Source: Streptomyces sp. MRC013 (lineage in GTDB: Bacteria; Actinomycetota; Actinomycetes; Streptomycetales; Streptomycetaceae). Taken from it: DNA of 64,000 nt. Positions 60,673-64,000 of this stretch are shown here, piece after piece; position 1 is the first letter of the stretch; each line of letters begins with the position of its first letter. A program made the position numbers and the translations under genes. Under the pieces are notes generated by a model. That model saw nothing but the letters and a program-made list of their open reading frames with translations. It did not search any database and had not been told where the DNA came from. Where the stretch lies: assembly GCF_023614235.1 (NCBI RefSeq), contig NZ_CP094264.1, positions 2,356,001 to 2,420,000 on the forward strand. The letters run 5' to 3'.

Positions 60673-61607
60673 CCGTCCCTGAGAGCAGTACCGGTGCCCC
60701 CGGCGGCCCCGTCCGGATCGACGGCCCGTGGACGCACCGCGACGTGGCCGCCAACGGGGCGCGCTTCCACATCGCGGAGATGGGCGACGGTCCGCTCGTC
60801 CTGCTGCTGCACGGTTTCCCGCAGTTCTGGTGGACGTGGCGGCACCAGTTGCCCGCGCTCGCCGACGCGGGGTTCCGGGCCGTGGCGATGGACCTGCGCG
60901 GTGTGGGCGGCAGCGACCGCACACCGCGCGGCTACGACCCGGCCAACCTGGCGCTCGACATCACGGGGGTCGTGCGGTCCCTGGGCGAGCCGGACGCGGC
61001 GCTGGTCGGCCACGACCTGGGCGGGTACCTGGCGTGGACGGCCGCGGTGATGCGGCCCAAACTGGTGCGGCGCCTGGCCGTCTCCTCGATGCCCCATCCG
61101 CGGCGGTGGCGCTCGGCGATGCTCTCCGACGTCGCGCAGACCCGCGCCGGTTCGTACGTGTGGGGCTTCCAGCGGCCGTGGCTGCCCGAGCGGCGGCTGG
61201 TCGCGGACGGCGCGGCGCTCGTGGGGCGGTTGATCCGCGACTGGTCCGGTGTGCGCGAACCGGACGAGGAGGTCCTCGGCGTGTACCGGCGGGCGATGGC
61301 GATCCCGTCGACGGCGCACTGCTCGATCGAGCCGTACCGGTGGATGGTGCGCTCGCTGGCCCGCCCGGACGGCATCCAGTTCAACCGGCGCATGAAGCGG
61401 CCCGTCCGGGTGCCGACGCTCCACCTGCACGGCTCCGCCGACCCGGTGATGCGCACGCGCAGCGCGGCGGGCTCCGGCCAGTACGTCGAAGCGCCGTACC
61501 GCTGGCGGCTGTTCGACGGGATCGGCCACTACCCGCACGAGGAGGACCCGTTGGCCTTCTCGGCGGAACTCGTCAACTGGCTGAAGGATCCCGAACCGGA
61601 CCGCTGA
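60669..61607 (+). CDS. Alpha/beta hydrolase, epoxide-hydrolase-like
   Basis: A 312-residue protein. The oxyanion motif is LLLHGFPQFWWTWRHQLPAL; the nucleophile elbow VGHDLGGYLAWTAAV has Asp where esterases have Ser, as in epoxide hydrolases and haloalkane dehalogenases. DLRGVGGSDRTPRGYDPANL precedes it, and the late GIGHYPHEEDP holds the catalytic His. Probably soluble; substrate unknown. The start overlaps the stop of the membrane protein gene. A small hairpin (61641-61658) follows. Confidence 0.88.
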   Translation: MTVPESSTGAPGGPVRIDGPWTHRDVAANGARFHIAEMGDGPLVLLLHGFPQFWWTWRHQLPALADAGFRAVAMDLRGVGGSDRTPRGYDPANLALDITGVVRSLGEPDAALVGHDLGGYLAWTAAVMRPKLVRRLAVSSMPHPRRWRSAMLSDVAQTRAGSYVWGFQRPWLPERRLVADGAALVGRLIRDWSGVREPDEEVLGVYRRAMAIPSTAHCSIEPYRWMVRSLARPDGIQFNRRMKRPVRVPTLHLHGSADPVMRTRSAAGSGQYVEAPYRWRLFDGIGHYPHEEDPLAFSAELVNWLKDPEPDR

Positions 61608-61749
61608 GGCGCGGCCGGGCGGCGCCCGGGCCCCGGGTGCGCGGCCCGTCCGGGCCGCCGTACCGCGATCGCCGACCTGCCCGGCGCGTAGGCCGATTGG
61701 CCGTCCCCCGGGCGGTTACCGACCCCGGACCCCGGGCACACGTCCGGGT

Positions 61750-61929
61750 ATGGGCTGGACGCACGACCATGTTGACGCCACACACAACCGCCTCCCGGCC
61801 GCGGTGCCCCCTCCCGAGAGGAGCGGCGGCCCGCGCGACCCGCAGCTGGAGGCCCGCCTCGGGATCCCTCGCATCCTGCGCCGCCGGGCCCGGTGGGTCT
61901 CCGCGCGCCTGCGGCACCAGCGCGACTGA
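61750..61929 (+). CDS. Possible 59-residue basic protein
   Basis: ATG 61750 to TGA 61929: MGWTHDHVDATHNRLPAAVP at the start, and a basic end (RLGIPRILRRRARWVSARLR). No clear ribosome site. The rest of the 416-base gap (61608-62023) shows only a GCGGCCCG/CGGGCCGC hairpin at 61641-61658. Could be real or chance. Confidence 0.3.
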   Translation: MGWTHDHVDATHNRLPAAVPPPERSGGPRDPQLEARLGIPRILRRRARWVSARLRHQRD

Positions 61930-62023
61930 CCTCGCGGCGCCCGGCCGCGCCGGGCCCCCGTCGCGGACGGACGTCAGCACCGCCTGCGGGTGACCGGGCC
62001 GGCGCCCGGTCCCGGCCGGATCG

Positions 62024-63226
62024 TCACAGGGCGCAGCTCTGGCTGTCGACCTGCTGACCGGCGCTCAGGCCGAGTGCGATGTCCTCGCGGATCTCGTCGA
62101 CCGTCAGCGCGTACCCCGTGCTGGCGTCGTCCAGGGACCGCGCGAAGATCACGCCGTACACCTTGCCGTCCGCGGTGAGGAGCGGACCGCCGGAGTTGCC
62201 CTGGCGGACCGTCGCGTAGAGCGAGTACACGTCGCGGCGGACCTCGCCGCGGTGGTAGATGTCCGGGCCCTTGGCGTTGATGCGGCCCCGGACGCGCGCC
62301 GAGCGTACGTCGTACGCACCGTTCTCGGGGAAGCCCGCGACGATGGCGCTGTCGCCGCTGCGCGCGTCGGTCTCGGTGAACTCCAGCGGCCTGGCCTCCA
62401 GGTCCGGCACGTCGAGCACCGCGATGTCGCGCTGCCAGTCGTACAGGACGACCGTCGCGTCGTACAGCCTGCCCCGGCCGCCTATCTGGACGGTCGGCTC
62501 GTCGACGCCGCCCACCACGTGCGCGTTGGTCATGACGCGGCGCTCGCCGAAGACGAAGCCGGTGCCCTCCAGGACCTTGCCGCAGCCGCCGGCCGTGCCG
62601 ACGACCTTCACGATGGACTGCTGGGCGCGCGCGGCGACCGGGCTGTCGACGAGCGCCGGGTCCGGCGGGCGGACCTCCTTGATCGGCTCGTTGGCGAACG
62701 GGCTGAAGACCTGCGGGAAGCCGTTCTGCGCGAGGACCGACCGGAAGTCGTCGAACAGCTTGGGCGCCTGGGCGGGCATCACCCGCGACACGCCCAGGAA
62801 GACCCGGGAGTCGCGGACCTCCCTGCCGAGCGGCAGGGCCGTCTGGGCGAGGAACGTGCCGATGAGCCAGGCCACGAGGAGCATCGCCGCCACGTTGACC
62901 AAGGCGCCGCCCGTGGCGTCCAGGGCGCGGGCGGGCGACCAGGTGATGTGGCGGCGGAGCCTGTTGCCCAGGTGGGTGGTGAGCGTCTGCCCGACCGACG
63001 CGAGGACCAGGACGACGGCGACGGCCACGATGGCCGCCGTCGTGGAAACCTCGGCGTCCCCGGTGAGCGGCCCCCACACCAGCGGCAGCAGGTAGACGGC
63101 GGCGAGCCCGCCGCCGAGGAACCCGATCACCGACAGGACGCCGACCACGAACCCCTGTCGGTACCCGACGATCGCGAACCACACGGCGGCGACCAGCAGC
63201 AGGATGTCCAGCACGTTCACCGTCAT
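62024..63226 (-). CDS. MarP-type membrane serine protease
   Basis: A 400-residue protein. Four N-terminal membrane segments of the colicin V production type (LDILLLVAAVWFAIVGYRQG, GVLSVIGFLGGGLAAVYLLP, TAAIVAVAVVLVLASVG, NVAAMLLVAWLIGTFLAQTA) are followed by an extracellular trypsin-like domain with MTNAHVVGGVDEP (His), RDIAVLDVPDLEA (Asp) and VRQGNSGGPLLTADG (Ser). The mycobacterial relative MarP is needed for acid resistance; the role in Streptomyces is unknown. The start is ATG 63226. Confidence 0.92.
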   Translation of the reverse strand: MTVNVLDILLLVAAVWFAIVGYRQGFVVGVLSVIGFLGGGLAAVYLLPLVWGPLTGDAEVSTTAAIVAVAVVLVLASVGQTLTTHLGNRLRRHITWSPARALDATGGALVNVAAMLLVAWLIGTFLAQTALPLGREVRDSRVFLGVSRVMPAQAPKLFDDFRSVLAQNGFPQVFSPFANEPIKEVRPPDPALVDSPVAARAQQSIVKVVGTAGGCGKVLEGTGFVFGERRVMTNAHVVGGVDEPTVQIGGRGRLYDATVVLYDWQRDIAVLDVPDLEARPLEFTETDARSGDSAIVAGFPENGAYDVRSARVRGRINAKGPDIYHRGEVRRDVYSLYATVRQGNSGGPLLTADGKVYGVIFARSLDDASTGYALTVDEIREDIALGLSAGQQVDSQSCAL

Positions 63227-63286
63227 TAGCCTCGCAGATTCGTCTCCGGCGGCCCCGTGCGGCCGCGGAACCCAGCAGTCAGCCTG

Positions 63287-64000
63287 TCATGCGCGCCGGT
63301 CGAGCGGGACGCGCCTCCCCCGGTCCCACGGCTCCTCCCACCCCGCGAAGTGCAGGATCCGGTCGATCAGCCCCGCGGTGAACCCCCACACCAGGGTGGA
63401 CTCCACCAGGAACGCCGGGCCTTCGTGGCCGCTGGGATGGACGGCCGTGGAGCGGTGGGCGGGGTTCGCGAGGTCCGCCACGGGGACCGTGAAGACCCGT
63501 GCGGTCTCGGCCGGGTCCACGGCGCCGACCGGGCTCGGCTCCCTCCACCAGCCGAGTACGGGCGTGACGACGAAGGCGCTCACCGGGATGTAGAGGCGCG
63601 GCAGGGTCGCGAAGACCTGGACGCCCGCCGGGTCGAGACCGGTCTCCTCCCGCGCCTCTCGCAGGGCGGCGCGCAGCGGGCCGAGCGCGGCCGGGTCGCC
63701 GTCCTCGGGGTCGATGGAGCCACCGGGGAAGGACGGCTGCCCGGCGTGCGAGCGGAGGGTCCCGGCGCGCTCCGTCAGCAGCAGCTCGGGGCCGCGCTCC
63801 CCCTCGCCGAAGAGGATCAGCACGGCGGCCTGACGGCCCCCCTCCGGTGGCGGCAGGAACCGGCTGAGCTGCTCGGGCGCGACCGTGTGCGCCGCCTCGA
63901 CCACGGGCTTCAGCCAGGTGGGCAGCCCTTCGGCGCTGACGTCCACGGACGGCAGCCCCCCGGCACCGCCGGCGTCTTCCCTCGTGCGTGTCACAGGCAC
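63287..64000 (-). CDS. Nudix hydrolase of the CoA pyrophosphatase type
   Basis: At least 237 residues, reaching the window edge. GTG 63998-64000 could be the start, but the gene may begin outside. The Nudix box is spread over GGSIDPEDGDPAALGPLRAA and LREAREETGLD, with the extra spacing usual in CoA pyrophosphatase-like proteins; RAGTLRSHAGQPSFPGG precedes it. It would split CoA or similar dinucleotide pyrophosphates. It lies downstream of an edge gene and upstream of MarP on the same strand, 60 bases apart. Confidence 0.88.
   Translation of the reverse strand: MPVTRTREDAGGAGGLPSVDVSAEGLPTWLKPVVEAAHTVAPEQLSRFLPPPEGGRQAAVLILFGEGERGPELLLTERAGTLRSHAGQPSFPGGSIDPEDGDPAALGPLRAALREAREETGLDPAGVQVFATLPRLYIPVSAFVVTPVLGWWREPSPVGAVDPAETARVFTVPVADLANPAHRSTAVHPSGHEGPAFLVESTLVWGFTAGLIDRILHFAGWEEPWDRGRRVPLDRRA

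Overview
The window is high-GC DNA with GTG starts, four-base stop/start overlaps and a gene order typical of Streptomyces or a close actinobacterial relative. The host backbone runs hppA, an anti-sigma-type ATPase gene, bldG, then the helicase/secretion neighbourhood (DECH-box helicase, TadE-like protein, TadE, a DUF4244 pilin, tadC, tadB, tadA, an ssd/cpaE-like gene). It continues with a HAD phosphatase gene, a Fic-related gene, a CooC/MinD-like ATPase, a NodB-like lipoprotein, acs, nhaA, a small membrane protein, an epoxide-hydrolase-like enzyme, a MarP-type membrane serine protease and a Nudix hydrolase. No tRNA, rRNA or CRISPR array was seen.

The backbone is interrupted three times. (1) A 38.2 kb siphovirus-type prophage (8640-46814) sits inside tadA. 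The crossover lies in the codons for the Walker A motif, so the two halves of tadA are now 38 kb apart (46813-47393 and 8069-8644). Removing the element at the shared TTCCC core restores an open frame of 384 codons. (2) A 976 bp IS5-type element (49167-50142, 5 bp target duplication) breaks the HAD-family gene. (3) A 1501 bp IS4-type element with a decayed transposase (53192-54692) went into a CTAG that holds the stop codons of two convergent genes; the target duplication leaves both stops intact.

The prophage is collinear. From attL it carries a large serine integrase, a divergent XRE switch with leaderless-looking promoters (10210-11334), and many short translationally coupled early genes. 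A primase-helicase is split by a +1 frame change. It is followed by a repeat-flanked AT-rich segment that looks like a replication origin (15830-16007), then ssb and a run of small membrane, DUF and helix-turn-helix genes separated by GC-rich hairpins. After a terminator and a lipoprotein gene come an HNH/P-loop fusion, terminase small and large subunits, a portal-MuF fusion, an HK97 protease and capsid, head-tail connectors and the tail tube. Next are the tail chaperones, with a GGGAAAC slippery heptamer, the tape measure, minor tail proteins, a PIG-L deacetylase, an amidase endolysin, holin-like membrane proteins and a 19 bp stem terminator. The right end (44102-46597) carries an XRE-TPR-like regulator and small cysteine-rich genes before attR.

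The most interesting reading is that the prophage acts as a reversible switch on the Tad pilus/secretion ATPase. Integration removes the nucleotide-binding motif, and precise excision would rebuild it. The junction sequences and the frame arithmetic support the rebuilt gene directly. Whether excision is regulated or useful to the host cannot be seen from sequence.
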